Origin: a bacterium
Lineage (GTDB): Bacteria; Desulfobacterota; Desulfocorpusculales; Desulfocorpusculum
Reading direction: 5' to 3'
Length of the DNA: 64,000 bases
Assembly: GCA_037481695.1 (NCBI GenBank)
Contig: JBBFLE010000001.1
Span: forward strand, 62,001 to 126,000
Positions 8,748-17,751 of this stretch are shown piece by piece (positions within the stretch are counted from its first letter, which is position 1; each line of letters opens with the position of its first letter). The translations under genes and the position numbers were made by a program. The notes beneath the pieces were generated by a model that was not told where the DNA came from, searched no databases, and worked only from the letters and a program-made list of their open reading frames with translations.

Positions 8748-10178
8748 TCAGTCAGCCTCTGACAAGAAGCCCTTGAGGGCCTCCACTACTTTCTCCATGG
8801 CAGCAGCCCTGGATCCTTTTACCAGGATTCTGTCCCCAGGGAGCATCACATCCCGCAGGATCTCCCAAGCTTCCTCACAATTGCTGGCCATTAAAATGTG
8901 CATCTGTCCATCCCCGGCTGCATCATGGGCCCCCTGAGCGACCCAGGCAGCCCATTTCCCCACAGCCAAGAGCACCTTTACGCCCAGGCGGGCAGCTGTC
9001 TCCCCGAGCTCCCTGTGTGCACAGGGCGCCGCTGCTCCAAGCTCGCGCATATCTCCCAGCACTGCAACGGTTCTGCCTGAGCCTCCCTTGCAAAGAAGCT
9101 CCAGGGCCGCAGCCATGGAAACCGGGTTGGCATTATAGGTGTCGTCTATGAGAACACCCCCCCGGGACAGGTTCATGACCTTGAGCCTTCCTTCAAAGGC
9201 CGAAAAACCTTCCAGGGCATCCTTGATCTCATCCAGGGCCGCTCCCAGGACCCATGCAGCAGCAGAAGCGGCCAGGGCGGCCCTTACCATGGGCATCCCA
9301 GGGGTCTTCAAATGCAAATTGCAGGACTCTCCTGCCAGCTCTAGGCTCAATTCAGCTCCTGAGTCCCGAAAAGGCCTCACATCCACTGCCCTTACCGTGG
9401 CCCCTGGTGCAAAGCCAAAGCTCACCTTGTGGGCTTGACAGCCCCTGGCAAGCCGTACGATCCAGGAGTCATCCAGGTTCACCAGTGCCGTACCATCAGT
9501 GCCCAAGGCATGGAACAGCTCCCCCTTTTCCCTGGCCACACCTTCAAGGGAGCCCAGGCCTTCCAAGTGAGCAGGGGCCACCTGGGTTATCAGACCCAGT
9601 TGGGGACGGGCTATCTGACAGAGCCTTGCTATTTCTCCAGGCTCATTCATGCCCATCTCCAACACCACCGCCCTGTGATGCCGCCTGAGCCCCAAGAGTG
9701 TCAAAGGCAATCCTATGCGATTGTTCAGATTCCCCTTGTTCTTCAGTACAGTGCGGCTTCGCTCCAATATGGAGGCCAACATCTCCTTGGTGGTTGTCTT
9801 TCCATTGCTTCCTGTTATTCCCACCACAGGAGCTCCGTGGAGCTGCCTCCAAGTCCTGGCGATCTCCCCCAGGGCAAAAAGGGTGTCCTGCACCTCCACC
9901 AAGGCACATCTCGAGGCCTGGGGCCTGTGTATCAGTTCTCTTAGCCGCCCTTTTTCCATGAGGACCCCGCAGGCTCCCTTGGCCATTGCTGAAAGCGCAA
10001 AATCATGTCCGTCAAAACGCTCTCCCTTGAGGGCCACAAAAAGTTCCCCAGGCAGCAGAGTGCGGGTATCCGTGGAGATCCCAAGAGGTCTCATGGCAGG
10101 GTCTCCGGCCAAGAGGGTGCCTCCCGTGGCCTCCAGAATCTCCCCCAGGTTTAGAAACTCGTGTGGTGCAATACTCAT
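8748..10178 (-). CDS. murF: UDP-MurNAc-tripeptide--D-Ala-D-Ala ligase MurF
   Basis: Adds the D-Ala-D-Ala dipeptide, the last cytoplasmic step of the precursor pathway. The 476-residue protein has the N-terminal substrate-binding domain, ATP loop VGITGSNGKTTTKEML, the MGMNEPGEIARLC motif of MurF, DDTYNANPVSM at the start of the C-domain and AVLGDMRELG. The ATG start overlaps the murE stop as ATGA, implying translational coupling. Confidence 0.96.
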   Translation of the reverse strand: MSIAPHEFLNLGEILEATGGTLLAGDPAMRPLGISTDTRTLLPGELFVALKGERFDGHDFALSAMAKGACGVLMEKGRLRELIHRPQASRCALVEVQDTLFALGEIARTWRQLHGAPVVGITGSNGKTTTKEMLASILERSRTVLKNKGNLNNRIGLPLTLLGLRRHHRAVVLEMGMNEPGEIARLCQIARPQLGLITQVAPAHLEGLGSLEGVAREKGELFHALGTDGTALVNLDDSWIVRLARGCQAHKVSFGFAPGATVRAVDVRPFRDSGAELSLELAGESCNLHLKTPGMPMVRAALAASAAAWVLGAALDEIKDALEGFSAFEGRLKVMNLSRGGVLIDDTYNANPVSMAAALELLCKGGSGRTVAVLGDMRELGAAAPCAHRELGETAARLGVKVLLAVGKWAAWVAQGAHDAAGDGQMHILMASNCEEAWEILRDVMLPGDRILVKGSRAAAMEKVVEALKGFLSEAD

Positions 10179-11695
10179 GGGCCCTTTTCCAGCAAAGCTC
10201 TTCTGGCAACTTCCCTGTCGTCAAAGGGTATTCTTTTGTTGCCCAGAATCTGGTAATTCTCATGGCCTTTGCCTGCTATGAGCACCACATCTCCTGGGCA
10301 GGCATGCCCCACAGCCCACCTTATGGCCTCTTGCCTGTCCTCCAATATCGTGTAAGCAGGAACATCTATGCTCTGATGAGCATCTATCCTGCTCAGCCTT
10401 GTGCCTTGAAATCCCTTCACAATCTCTTGGATGATGGCCATGGGCTCCTCGTTTCTGGGGTTGTCGCTGGTGACAACTGCCAGATCGCAATGACGCGCAG
10501 CAGCCTGTGCCATCATGGGGCGCTTTCCACGATCCCTGTCACCGCCGCACCCGAAGACCACTATCAGCTTTGCGGAGGCCAGTTTTCTGGCAGTGGCCAG
10601 TGCTCTGTCCAGGGCATCGGGGGTGTGTGCATAGTCCACAAGCACAGTGAATCCAGAAGGCAAGTCGGGTCCATCAATCCGCTCCATCCGGCCAGGTACA
10701 GGCTTGAGCCTTCGTATCCCTTCTCGCCATTTCTCAGGTTCCACTCCCAGGGCCCACGCACATCCGCAGGCGGCCACCACGTTGAGCACGTTGGGCTCCC
10801 CAATCAAAGGGCTCTCCAGAGAGATCCTGCCTTCGGGGAAATCCAGGAGTATCCGACTGCCATCCCTACCCCCTTTCCATTCCAGGGCCTTCACATCCCC
10901 TTCACTTCCCAGCCCGTACCAAATGACCCTGGAGGAACACACCTGTGAGATCACAGGCGAGGCTGGATCATGCAGGTTTAAGAAGGCCCATCCCCCTTGG
11001 GATTCACTCTTTAGGTGCTCCTTGAAAAGGGTGGTCTTGGCCTCCAGGTAGGCCTCCATGCTTCCATGGTAGTCCAGATGATCCCTGGTAAGATTTGTGA
11101 AGATCCCCACCTGGAATCTGCAACCCAGCACCCTTTTCTGTTCCAGGGCATGGCTTGTGACCTCCATGACCACGTGGGAAATTCCCTGCCTGCTCATCTG
11201 GGCCAGGAGTCTTTGCAACTCAATGGAGTCGGGGGTGGTGTTGGAAGCTGGCAGAACATGGCCGCCCCATCTATAGGCGATGGTGCCCAAGACACCCACC
11301 TGGTGCCCCGCCGCCTCCAGAATAGCTTCCAAGACGTGGGCGGTTGTTGTCTTGCCATTGGTGCCGGTGATACCTATGAGCTTGAGGTGATTTGCAGGCT
11401 CACCGTAAAAACGGGCTGCCAGATGAGCCATGGCCCTCCTGCTGTCTGCAACTCGCAACTGTGTAAGCGTCTTGCACACGGGGTCTTGAAATCTTTCCAC
11501 TACCGCAGCCACCGCTCCTCTTTGGGCGGCCTCTTGCAGGTAATCATGACCGTCTTGGGCTGTGCCGGGCACTGCAACAAAAAGGTCACCTGGCTGGACC
11601 CTGCCCGAATGGGAAGCCAGTCCCTTTACCTCCACATCCAGATCCCCTCGCACCTCGAGGATCTCCGGCAACGTGGCCAGTTCGCGCAGCCTCAC
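10175..11695 (-). CDS. murE: UDP-MurNAc-L-Ala-D-Glu--meso-DAP ligase MurE
   Basis: Adds the third stem-peptide residue. About 506 residues with ATP loop GITGTNGKTTTAH and NLTRDHLDYHGSMEAY. The C-domain holds the DNPR-type motif (TSDNPRNEEP), which in characterised MurE enzymes marks meso-diaminopimelate specificity, so a Gram-negative A1-gamma peptidoglycan is inferred. The frame is open to an ATG at 11752. However, GTG at 11695 (VRLRELATL) has GGGAGGAA six bases upstream and matches the usual MurE N-terminus, so it is preferred. The ftsI gene ends at 11807. Confidence 0.94.
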   Translation of the reverse strand: MRLRELATLPEILEVRGDLDVEVKGLASHSGRVQPGDLFVAVPGTAQDGHDYLQEAAQRGAVAAVVERFQDPVCKTLTQLRVADSRRAMAHLAARFYGEPANHLKLIGITGTNGKTTTAHVLEAILEAAGHQVGVLGTIAYRWGGHVLPASNTTPDSIELQRLLAQMSRQGISHVVMEVTSHALEQKRVLGCRFQVGIFTNLTRDHLDYHGSMEAYLEAKTTLFKEHLKSESQGGWAFLNLHDPASPVISQVCSSRVIWYGLGSEGDVKALEWKGGRDGSRILLDFPEGRISLESPLIGEPNVLNVVAACGCAWALGVEPEKWREGIRRLKPVPGRMERIDGPDLPSGFTVLVDYAHTPDALDRALATARKLASAKLIVVFGCGGDRDRGKRPMMAQAAARHCDLAVVTSDNPRNEEPMAIIQEIVKGFQGTRLSRIDAHQSIDVPAYTILEDRQEAIRWAVGHACPGDVVLIAGKGHENYQILGNKRIPFDDREVARRALLEKGP

Positions 11696-11806
11696 GCCTG
11701 CTTCCTCCCGCACTGCAGCTTCCCCGGGCAAAGGCGCCTTTGGAACAGGCACTCTTCATGTCCCTGGGAAAGCTTCGGGGCCGGGTCTGCCCCCAATTGT
11801 TTTTAG

Positions 11807-13573
11807 TTACTGAAGGGTCGAGGAGGCCCCTCCCCGAGTCATCCGGCCCTTTTCACGGGCCAAAAACTGCTCCTCAGGGTAGATTCCCAAAATGCCCAAG
11901 GAGTCCCTCACTATCTCCCTGAACACAGGGGCAGCAACCTGGCCTCCATAAATGTTTCCTTGAGGCTCATCCAAGGCCACCAGCACACACACTCTAGGCG
12001 CCTTGGCCGGGGCGAAGCCCACAAAAGAAGCCAGGTATTTGCCCTTGAGATAGCCACCGTGACGTGGATCGGGCTTCTGGGCCGTGCCGGTCTTACCAGC
12101 CACCTGAAATCCTTCCACGGCTGCCTGTGCACCAGTGCCATCTGGGGAGACCACAGCCATGAGCATATCGGTGATCTGGCGGACCGTCTCGGGTGACACC
12201 ACGGAGCCCAACTCCTGGGGGGCGCGGCGCTCCACGGTGTTGCCCTGGGCGTCGAGGATCTCTTTAACCACAAACGGACGCATCAGGCGTCCGCCATTGG
12301 CCAAAGCACAGAAGGCGTTTGTCAGCTGCAGGGGCGTGACAGCCACCCCCTGGCCAAAAGAGATGTTGGCCAGCTCTATGGGAGCCCACTTAGGGGGCCT
12401 CAAGAGCCCTGAAGCCTCTCCAGGGATGTCCACTCCACTGGGCCGCCCGAAGCCAAAGTTCCGAATATAAGGATAGAGCCGTTCGGCCCCCATGGATAGA
12501 CCAATCTTTGCTGCCCCGATATTACTGGATTTTTGGATCACACCCACTAGGCTCAGTGTGCCGTAATGGTGGACATCGTGAATAACCTTGTCGTGGACTC
12601 GGTAAGCTCCGTTTTCGCAGAAAAGAACGTCCGTGGGCTTCCAGAGCTTTTCTTCCAGGGCTGCAGCCACCAGTATGGGCTTGAAAACAGAGCCTGGCTC
12701 GTAAGCATCTGCCACACAGCGGTTTCTAAGGGTCTCTTTGGGATATTGGAGGTACGTGTTGGGGTTGAAACGGGGAACAGTAGCCATGGCCAGGATCTCT
12801 CCTGTCCTGGGATCCATGACCACGGCCACGCCTCCTTTGGCCTTGGCCGCCTCAACCCCCTCCTGAAGGCGCTGCTCGGCACAGTGCTGGATCTCTTTGT
12901 GTATGGTCAAGACCAAGTTATGCCCGTCTTTGCGTGCCACTATCAGCCCTTCTGCCGAGGCCAGCGGCCTTCCCAAGGCATCCTGATCCACCACCAGCCT
13001 GTTGGTCTCTCCCCTGAGCAATCGGTCATACTGATACTCGATCCCATCCAGGCCCTGGCCGTCCACACCCACGAACCCCAGAAGATGAGCCCCCAGCTCC
13101 AGATTAGGGTAAAAACGCCTGGTTTCTTGCACTATCCCTACTCCCGGGAGGCCCAAGGCCCTTACCCTTGCGCTCACCGTGGGTACAACCTGCCGTTTCA
13201 GCCAGACAAAAGGGCTTTCCTGACGAAGCTTCTTGAGAATGACCTCACTGTCCATCTCAAGAACAGGGGCCAATCTTTTAGCTGTCCCTACAGGGTCTTC
13301 CAGACGGCCTGGTCTGGCATAAATGGAATCCACGGGTATGCTGATGGCCAGGTCTTCCCCATTTCGATCATAGATGCTGCCTCGGGCAGGCAGTACAGTT
13401 ATCTCCCGTTGATAGATCCTTTGCACCTCCTGGCGAAGCCTCTCGCCGTGATGGATCTGTATCCTGTAGGATTGAAAAACCACCCCCGCCAATCCCAGGC
13501 TCATTAAAGCCAGTAGCAACAGGAACCTCATACGCATCCAGTCTCGCCTTTGCCGCTCTCGCTTGTTTCTCAT
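11807..13573 (-). CDS. ftsI: Septal transpeptidase FtsI (class B PBP3)
   Basis: Class B penicillin-binding protein that cross-links septal peptidoglycan together with FtsW. The 588 residues comprise a basic tail, one transmembrane anchor (about 16-36), the pedestal domain beginning RGSIYDRNG, and the transpeptidase domain. The three catalytic motifs are SVFK (Ser295, Lys298), SSN (349-351) and KTG (494-496). No C-terminal PASTA domains are present. It starts by ATGA overlap with ftsL. Confidence 0.95.
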   Translation of the reverse strand: MRNKRERQRRDWMRMRFLLLLALMSLGLAGVVFQSYRIQIHHGERLRQEVQRIYQREITVLPARGSIYDRNGEDLAISIPVDSIYARPGRLEDPVGTAKRLAPVLEMDSEVILKKLRQESPFVWLKRQVVPTVSARVRALGLPGVGIVQETRRFYPNLELGAHLLGFVGVDGQGLDGIEYQYDRLLRGETNRLVVDQDALGRPLASAEGLIVARKDGHNLVLTIHKEIQHCAEQRLQEGVEAAKAKGGVAVVMDPRTGEILAMATVPRFNPNTYLQYPKETLRNRCVADAYEPGSVFKPILVAAALEEKLWKPTDVLFCENGAYRVHDKVIHDVHHYGTLSLVGVIQKSSNIGAAKIGLSMGAERLYPYIRNFGFGRPSGVDIPGEASGLLRPPKWAPIELANISFGQGVAVTPLQLTNAFCALANGGRLMRPFVVKEILDAQGNTVERRAPQELGSVVSPETVRQITDMLMAVVSPDGTGAQAAVEGFQVAGKTGTAQKPDPRHGGYLKGKYLASFVGFAPAKAPRVCVLVALDEPQGNIYGGQVAAPVFREIVRDSLGILGIYPEEQFLAREKGRMTRGGASSTLQ

Positions 13574-13908
13574 GGCAGCCTGACCACCTCTCGGGGCTTG
13601 GGATGGCGCAGGTGAAACCTCTTGCGGGCTGCTTCCTCAAGAGCCTTAGGCGATGTGAAAGTGGCCCAGGTCAGCCTCAGGGTCCTGTGTTCCATTTGGA
13701 TCCTGGCCTGCTCCCTTTGGACTTCCTCCAGAAGATATCGTTCTCGCAGCACGGAAGCCTTGCTCCACACACACAAGATGCAACCAGCCAAGAAAGTCAG
13801 CAGCAAAATGAGAATATGCACAAGATTCACATGCACCGGCAGCAAGCAGCTTATGTCCCTGGGAACGGCCCTGTTCTGTTTGGCTGGGGCAAGCACAATG
13901 GATTCCAT
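13570..13908 (-). CDS. ftsL: Cell division protein FtsL-like
   Basis: Small bitopic divisome protein that pairs with FtsB and FtsQ and activates FtsW/FtsI. The 112 residues have a short cytoplasmic segment, one transmembrane helix (about 28-48, VHILILLLTFLAGCILCVW), then a predicted coiled coil (LRERYLLEEVQREQARIQMEHRTL) and a short tail. Sequence conservation in this family is low. The call rests on size, topology and its place between rsmH and ftsI. Its stop overlaps the ftsI start. The 174 bases between it and rsmH hold nothing recognisable. Confidence 0.82.
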   Translation of the reverse strand: MESIVLAPAKQNRAVPRDISCLLPVHVNLVHILILLLTFLAGCILCVWSKASVLRERYLLEEVQREQARIQMEHRTLRLTWATFTSPKALEEAARKRFHLRHPKPREVVRLP

Positions 13909-14082
13909 ATCAGTTTCCCCCCATCTTGTCCCAGGAGGCAGAAGGGATCTGCGGCCTGGGCCACGATCCCCGGTAATTGGAACACATATGGCGCGCCCAA
14001 AAACCTTTGGAATCCCAAAAGGAGATGGGAGCTGTTCTGAACAAGCTCTGTTGCTGAGGCAGCATCTGTTCTCTGGCCTCCA

Positions 14083-15207
14083 TCAATGGCCCTTGATCCA
14101 GGCGTCACACTCCTGGGTTCTTTCCAAGACCCTGAGCTTGGCGCTTCTGGCACTTGGGTTTCTCTTCACCTCCTCTGCAGAAGGGGTCATGGGCTTTCGG
14201 GTGATGACTCTAAAGGGGCTTTGGAGAGATGCCTTGTCTCTCATCATGGACTTGACCAGCTTGTCCTCCAAGGAGTGATAAGTGATGACACAGAGCCTCC
14301 CGCCCGGCTCCAGGCAACGTGTGGCTGCCTCCAAACCCCTGGCGATATTGGAGAGTTCTTGGTTGACCTCCATCCTCAGAGCCTGGAACACCCTGGTGGC
14401 AGGATGAATGCGGGTGCTGCGAGGGGGCACGGCTCTGGAGACCAGCTCAGCCAGTTGGCTGGTCGTCTGTATGGGCCTGGCCCGTACGATGGCCCTGGCT
14501 ATTCTGCCAGCCCAAGGCTCCTGTGCCTTGCTTCTGAACAAATCCCTGAGCTCATTTTCTGACCAGAAGTTCACTATCTGATGGGCCGTGATGGGATCAT
14601 CAGGATCAAAGCGCATGTCAAGGGGACCACATCCCCTGAAGGAGAAACCTCTTGTGGCTGAGGTGAGCTGCTCATAGGAGGCTCCCAGATCTAGCAGAAT
14701 CCCCTTGACCTCCAAGAACCCAGCTTCGTTTAGGATTTGCCGTACATCAGCGTAATTTCCCCTTTGGAGCACCACCCGCTCCTTGAAACAGGACAGGTTT
14801 TGCTTGGCCCGAGCAAGAGCCTCTGGATCCTTGTCGATGCCTATTAGCTGCCCAGAGGGGGAACTGCGCTCCAAGATTATCCTGGCATGTCCACCGGAAC
14901 CCACCGTCCCGTCCACGAAAACACCCCCCTGGGGCCCGACATTGAGTGCTCTTGCAACCTCCTCTGCCATCACCGGAACATGGAGCTGCCCAGGATTCCC
15001 TGCCGGGGATTGGCTCTGACCTCCCAGACCTCTTGGTTTCACAACCCGTCTCAAGCTCCCGGAGGATCTCCTGGGGGCCAGCCCCATTGCAGAGCGTATG
15101 GGAACACCAGAGCCATAAAACCCCACTGTTATCACCTGCCTGGCCAAGACAGGAGCTCTCCTTTGAGGTCCCCGCCTAAATTGAGGGCGTTGAATCTCAA
15201 TTCTCAT
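14083..15207 (-). CDS. rsmH: 16S rRNA (cytosine1402-N4)-methyltransferase RsmH (MraW)
   Basis: SAM-dependent N4-methylation of C1402 in the ribosomal decoding centre. The SAM-binding motif VDGTVGSGGHARIIL is followed by LGASYEQLTSATRGFSFR, the RAIVRARP region and ITYHSLEDKLVKSMMR near the end, all classic RsmH. The open frame is 374 residues, about 70 longer than usual. Conserved homology starts at HVPVMAEEV (about residue 76). The ATG at 15207 overlaps the mraZ stop (ATGA) but lacks a clear ribosome binding site. Either the arginine/glycine-rich N-terminal 75 residues are a real extension, or a downstream GTG (near 15039) is used. Function is certain, start is not. Confidence 0.93.
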   Translation of the reverse strand: MRIEIQRPQFRRGPQRRAPVLARQVITVGFYGSGVPIRSAMGLAPRRSSGSLRRVVKPRGLGGQSQSPAGNPGQLHVPVMAEEVARALNVGPQGGVFVDGTVGSGGHARIILERSSPSGQLIGIDKDPEALARAKQNLSCFKERVVLQRGNYADVRQILNEAGFLEVKGILLDLGASYEQLTSATRGFSFRGCGPLDMRFDPDDPITAHQIVNFWSENELRDLFRSKAQEPWAGRIARAIVRARPIQTTSQLAELVSRAVPPRSTRIHPATRVFQALRMEVNQELSNIARGLEAATRCLEPGGRLCVITYHSLEDKLVKSMMRDKASLQSPFRVITRKPMTPSAEEVKRNPSARSAKLRVLERTQECDAWIKGH

Positions 15208-15635
15208 GGCAAGTACTGAGCAAGCACGGTGCGCATCCGCTCCACGTTCTCCGGCTTGGGTTTCCAGAGCTGCGGAGACCAGATCTCAAATTTCTCCAGC
15301 AGCCCCACGAAGAGGGCCTCACGGCCCAACTGGGCATATTCACGTAGGTTAGCCGGGATGAGGATCCTGCCCTGGCGGTCCAGAGGGCATTCCTGAGCCC
15401 CGGAGATGAAGAATCTGCGAAATTGAACTGTCTCGGGTACAAAGCTGGGAAGGGTCTGGAGTCTCTGTTCCATCTCCATCCACTCCTCCATGGGGTACGC
15501 CACGAGACAAGGATCCAGATCATTGGTGATCATGAAGGCTTGATCATTTCGGCCGCTTATCACCTCCCGGAACTTGGAGGGTATGCTCACCCTTCCCTTG
15601 GGGTCTATGGCATGAGTGTAGCGGCCTCGAAACAT
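15204..15635 (-). CDS. mraZ: Transcriptional regulator MraZ
   Basis: DNA-binding dcw autoregulator with two tandem AbrB-like half-folds. The 143 residues begin MFRGRYTHAIDPKGRVSIPS; the second copy begins around LDRQGRILIPANLREYA. ATG at 15635 is chosen because the homology starts there and CAGGGGAG lies eight bases upstream. A GTG 12 codons earlier falls inside the operator repeats and is rejected. It is the first gene of the dcw operon, directly downstream of its own predicted binding sites (15658-15713). Confidence 0.95.
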   Translation of the reverse strand: MFRGRYTHAIDPKGRVSIPSKFREVISGRNDQAFMITNDLDPCLVAYPMEEWMEMEQRLQTLPSFVPETVQFRRFFISGAQECPLDRQGRILIPANLREYAQLGREALFVGLLEKFEIWSPQLWKPKPENVERMRTVLAQYLP

Positions 15636-15657
15636 GTAAACTCCCCTGGCTTGTTCT

Positions 15658-15713
15658 CCACTTTGAGCCACTTCACCCCACTTTTATCCCACTATAAACC
15701 ACTCTGCGCCACT
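15658..15713 (-). promoter_or_regulatory. MraZ operator: six AGTGG direct repeats
   Basis: On the minus strand six perfect AGTGG pentamers occur (plus-strand CCACT beginning at 15658, 15668, 15678, 15689, 15699 and 15709). Spacing is 10, 10, 11, 10 and 10 bases, about one helical turn. Established MraZ sites in enterobacteria are direct repeats of a TGGG-type pentamer with the same periodicity. The most upstream copy overlaps the -10 element and the others fall at the start site and in the leader, so repression by MraZ is inferred. Confidence 0.85.
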
Positions 15714-15739
15714 ATAAGGAGGCAATTTGTGGTTGTCAA
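15711..15739 (-). promoter_or_regulatory. Sigma-70 promoter of the dcw operon
   Basis: Reading the minus strand, TTGACA (15739-15734) is followed by a 17-base spacer and TATAGT (15716-15711). This is a consensus -35 with a five-of-six match at -10. Transcription would begin around 15704, giving a leader of about 70 bases before the mraZ ATG at 15635. The last five bases of the -10 region are shared with the first AGTGG operator repeat. Confidence 0.8.
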
Positions 15740-15908
15740 GAAAAAAATTGGGGTCATGTGAGGTCTTCAGAATGCTAACAGCAGAAAATGATCAGCACCA
15801 GAATCGGTGGTAAAAAGTGGGATATGATTTACGGCTTGACACAGATCCTTGGAGATGGTACGCAGGGAAAGGCCCTGGGCCCTTGCACGCTGTCTCAGGA
15901 GGTTCTCC

Positions 15909-16406
15909 ATGGTTCAACAGGAGCGCCGCAACACCATCAGGAGGGGCTCTGACCGAGCCTTAAAGCACACTGTGGAGATCCTGAAGTTGCTGGACCGTAT
16001 GTTCAAAGGCCAGAAGGTGGATTTCGGAGAATACTATGCGGACTTGGTGGGCATGCGTTCCAGCCTGGGCCGTCGGGAAGAGGACCGAGCCCTGGCCGAA
16101 GAGCTCTGCTCTGCCCTGGAAGCCCTGGCAGCTGATATCCAGGGGCTCACAGGGGAAAACAAGACGTTGCGCCGTGTGAGACTGACAAAGATGAGCGGCA
16201 AAAGGCATGCTGCTTTGGACTTGCAATCCTGTCTGGTGGGATGGGAGGAGTCCAGGCCTAGAGTTGGATCCAATTATACGGTTTTCAAGGATGAGGGAGG
16301 TGTCTTTAGATCCGCTGTTGTTATCAGGGTGGCCGAAGGGGAGTTCCAGACACGCAATTCCATCTACAAGGTGGAGATCTTGGAAGAGAGAGCCTTACCC
16401 AGCTAA
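15909..16406 (+). CDS. Hypothetical protein, helical N-terminus
   Basis: I do not recognise this 165-residue protein. It has no signal peptide or membrane segment. The first two thirds are charged and helical (for example KHTVEILKLLDRMFKGQKVD), the last third looks like alternating beta strands (SNYTVFKDEGGVFRSAVVIR). ATG at 15909 has GGAGG six bases upstream; an earlier in-frame ATG at 15849 lacks one. It is divergent from mraZ and followed by a good intrinsic terminator (16446), so it appears to be a monocistronic real gene. A TTGACA at 15835 could be its -35, but no good -10 follows. Confidence 0.7.
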   Translation: MVQQERRNTIRRGSDRALKHTVEILKLLDRMFKGQKVDFGEYYADLVGMRSSLGRREEDRALAEELCSALEALAADIQGLTGENKTLRRVRLTKMSGKRHAALDLQSCLVGWEESRPRVGSNYTVFKDEGGVFRSAVVIRVAEGEFQTRNSIYKVEILEERALPS

Positions 16407-16445
16407 GCTGGATCACTCCCCAAAATCCCTGAGGCTGGCGGCTAT

Positions 16446-16477
16446 GCCCGTAAGTACTCGGGCTATTTTCCTTTTTT
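16446..16477 (+). terminator. Intrinsic terminator after the 15909-16406 gene
   Basis: GCCCG (16446-16450), an eight-base loop and CGGGC (16459-16463) are followed by TATTTTCCTTTTTT, a T-rich tract. It lies 40 bases after the stop codon at 16406 and just before the convergent gene ending at 16484. The T-tract supports termination of plus-strand transcription only. Confidence 0.7.
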
Positions 16478-16483
16478 AAGACC

Positions 16484-17677
16484 TTAAACCACTCCTTCTT
16501 CCAATATTTTTTCTCCCCTGAAGATCCTGCCAACGTCCAAGGGGCTCAGATCCAGGCTCTGATATTTACCTGTGCGAATGAGCTCCGAGAGACCCTGCCC
16601 CACTGCAGGAGCCTGCTGCAATCCATGCCCGCTGAAGCCGGTGGCCACAAAGAAACCTTCCAGGCCCGGGTAATTGCCCAGCAGTCCATTTCGGTCCCAG
16701 GTACACATCTCGTAAAGGCCTGCCCATCCCCGCAAGAGCTTGACCCGCTCAAAGGCCCCCACCCAACGAAAGAGAGAAGGCCATATCTCATTCACAAAAA
16801 AATCCCTGTCCCAATCAAACCTGTATCCTGGCTTCTCCTCCCTGGACTTGCCCGTCAGGATTTTCTTGCCTGACTCATGTCGGAAATAAAGGGCCTCAGG
16901 GTCGATGACCAAGGGCAGATGGTAATCAAACTTTTCTGCTGGGTCAAAGCAATAGGCCATCCTTGGATGAGGTTCCACGGGTATCTCCAGCCCAGCGGTA
17001 AAAGCCAAATCCCCACTCCAGGCCCCGGCAGCCAGCACAACGCATCCTGCCTCCAAGATGCGGCCGTCCCTGGTCCTGACCCCCACCATGCGACTCCCCC
17101 TGCGAAGCAACTCCACCACATCCGCCTTGATGTAACGCATTCCCAGCGACCTGGCCTTGCGCAGATAACCCTGTAGCACACCATAGGGATCCGTGTAGCC
17201 CCCTTGGGGCCCCCAAGAAGCCCCAAGCAGGCCCTCTACCTTGAGATCTGGCACTATCTCCAAGATCTCCGAGGGCTTCAGAAGTTCCACCTGGACCCCA
17301 AGGGCCTTTTGGATCCCATGCTGACGCTGGATGCTCCCCCAGTTGCCATGATCTGCCAGGAAAAGGTAACCTCTTTGACGGAACTCTGCATGAGCGGGCT
17401 CCCCGTCAACCTCCATTTCCTGGTCGAACTGCTGGAATCTCTCCAGGCTGAAAAGACCTATACGGATGTTGATCTCTGCACTGAACTGCTGGCGGATTCC
17501 CCCTGCGCTTCGGGGTGTTGTGGCCAATTCATATGTGGGGTCTCTTTCCAGGAGGCCCACGGTGCCATCTATTCCATCCCTGAGAAGGTGGTAGGCTATG
17601 CTGGCTCCCATGACCCCGCCACCCACGATGAGCACATCCAGGGCTGTGCGACCCACCTCGTCCACCTTCCCTTGCAC
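16484..17677 (-). CDS. FAD-dependent oxidoreductase (DAO family, FOXRED1/sarcosine-oxidase-like)
   Basis: Likely an amine or amino-acid oxidoreductase of the D-amino-acid-oxidase superfamily. The roughly 397 residues begin with the FAD dinucleotide-binding loop DVLIVGGGVMGASIAYHLL, then LLERDPTYELATTPRSAGGIR, and a C-terminal FAD block GLYEMCTWDRNGLLGNYPG with FFVATGFSGHGLQQAPAVGQ. No signal peptide, so cytoplasmic. The start is a GTG (17677); another GTG at 17656 has a better-spaced AAGGGAAGG and may be the true one. It lies 74 bases downstream of a class III aminotransferase on the same strand, suggesting a shared amine or amino-acid catabolic pathway. The substrate cannot be assigned. Confidence 0.85.
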   Translation of the reverse strand: MQGKVDEVGRTALDVLIVGGGVMGASIAYHLLRDGIDGTVGLLERDPTYELATTPRSAGGIRQQFSAEINIRIGLFSLERFQQFDQEMEVDGEPAHAEFRQRGYLFLADHGNWGSIQRQHGIQKALGVQVELLKPSEILEIVPDLKVEGLLGASWGPQGGYTDPYGVLQGYLRKARSLGMRYIKADVVELLRRGSRMVGVRTRDGRILEAGCVVLAAGAWSGDLAFTAGLEIPVEPHPRMAYCFDPAEKFDYHLPLVIDPEALYFRHESGKKILTGKSREEKPGYRFDWDRDFFVNEIWPSLFRWVGAFERVKLLRGWAGLYEMCTWDRNGLLGNYPGLEGFFVATGFSGHGLQQAPAVGQGLSELIRTGKYQSLDLSPLDVGRIFRGEKILEEGVV

Positions 17678-17751
17678 CTTTGTTTACCTGCAATCTCTTT
17701 CTGGTGCCTCGTAACTCCACAGATAAGTCCAGGAAGCAGAATTCATGAGTT

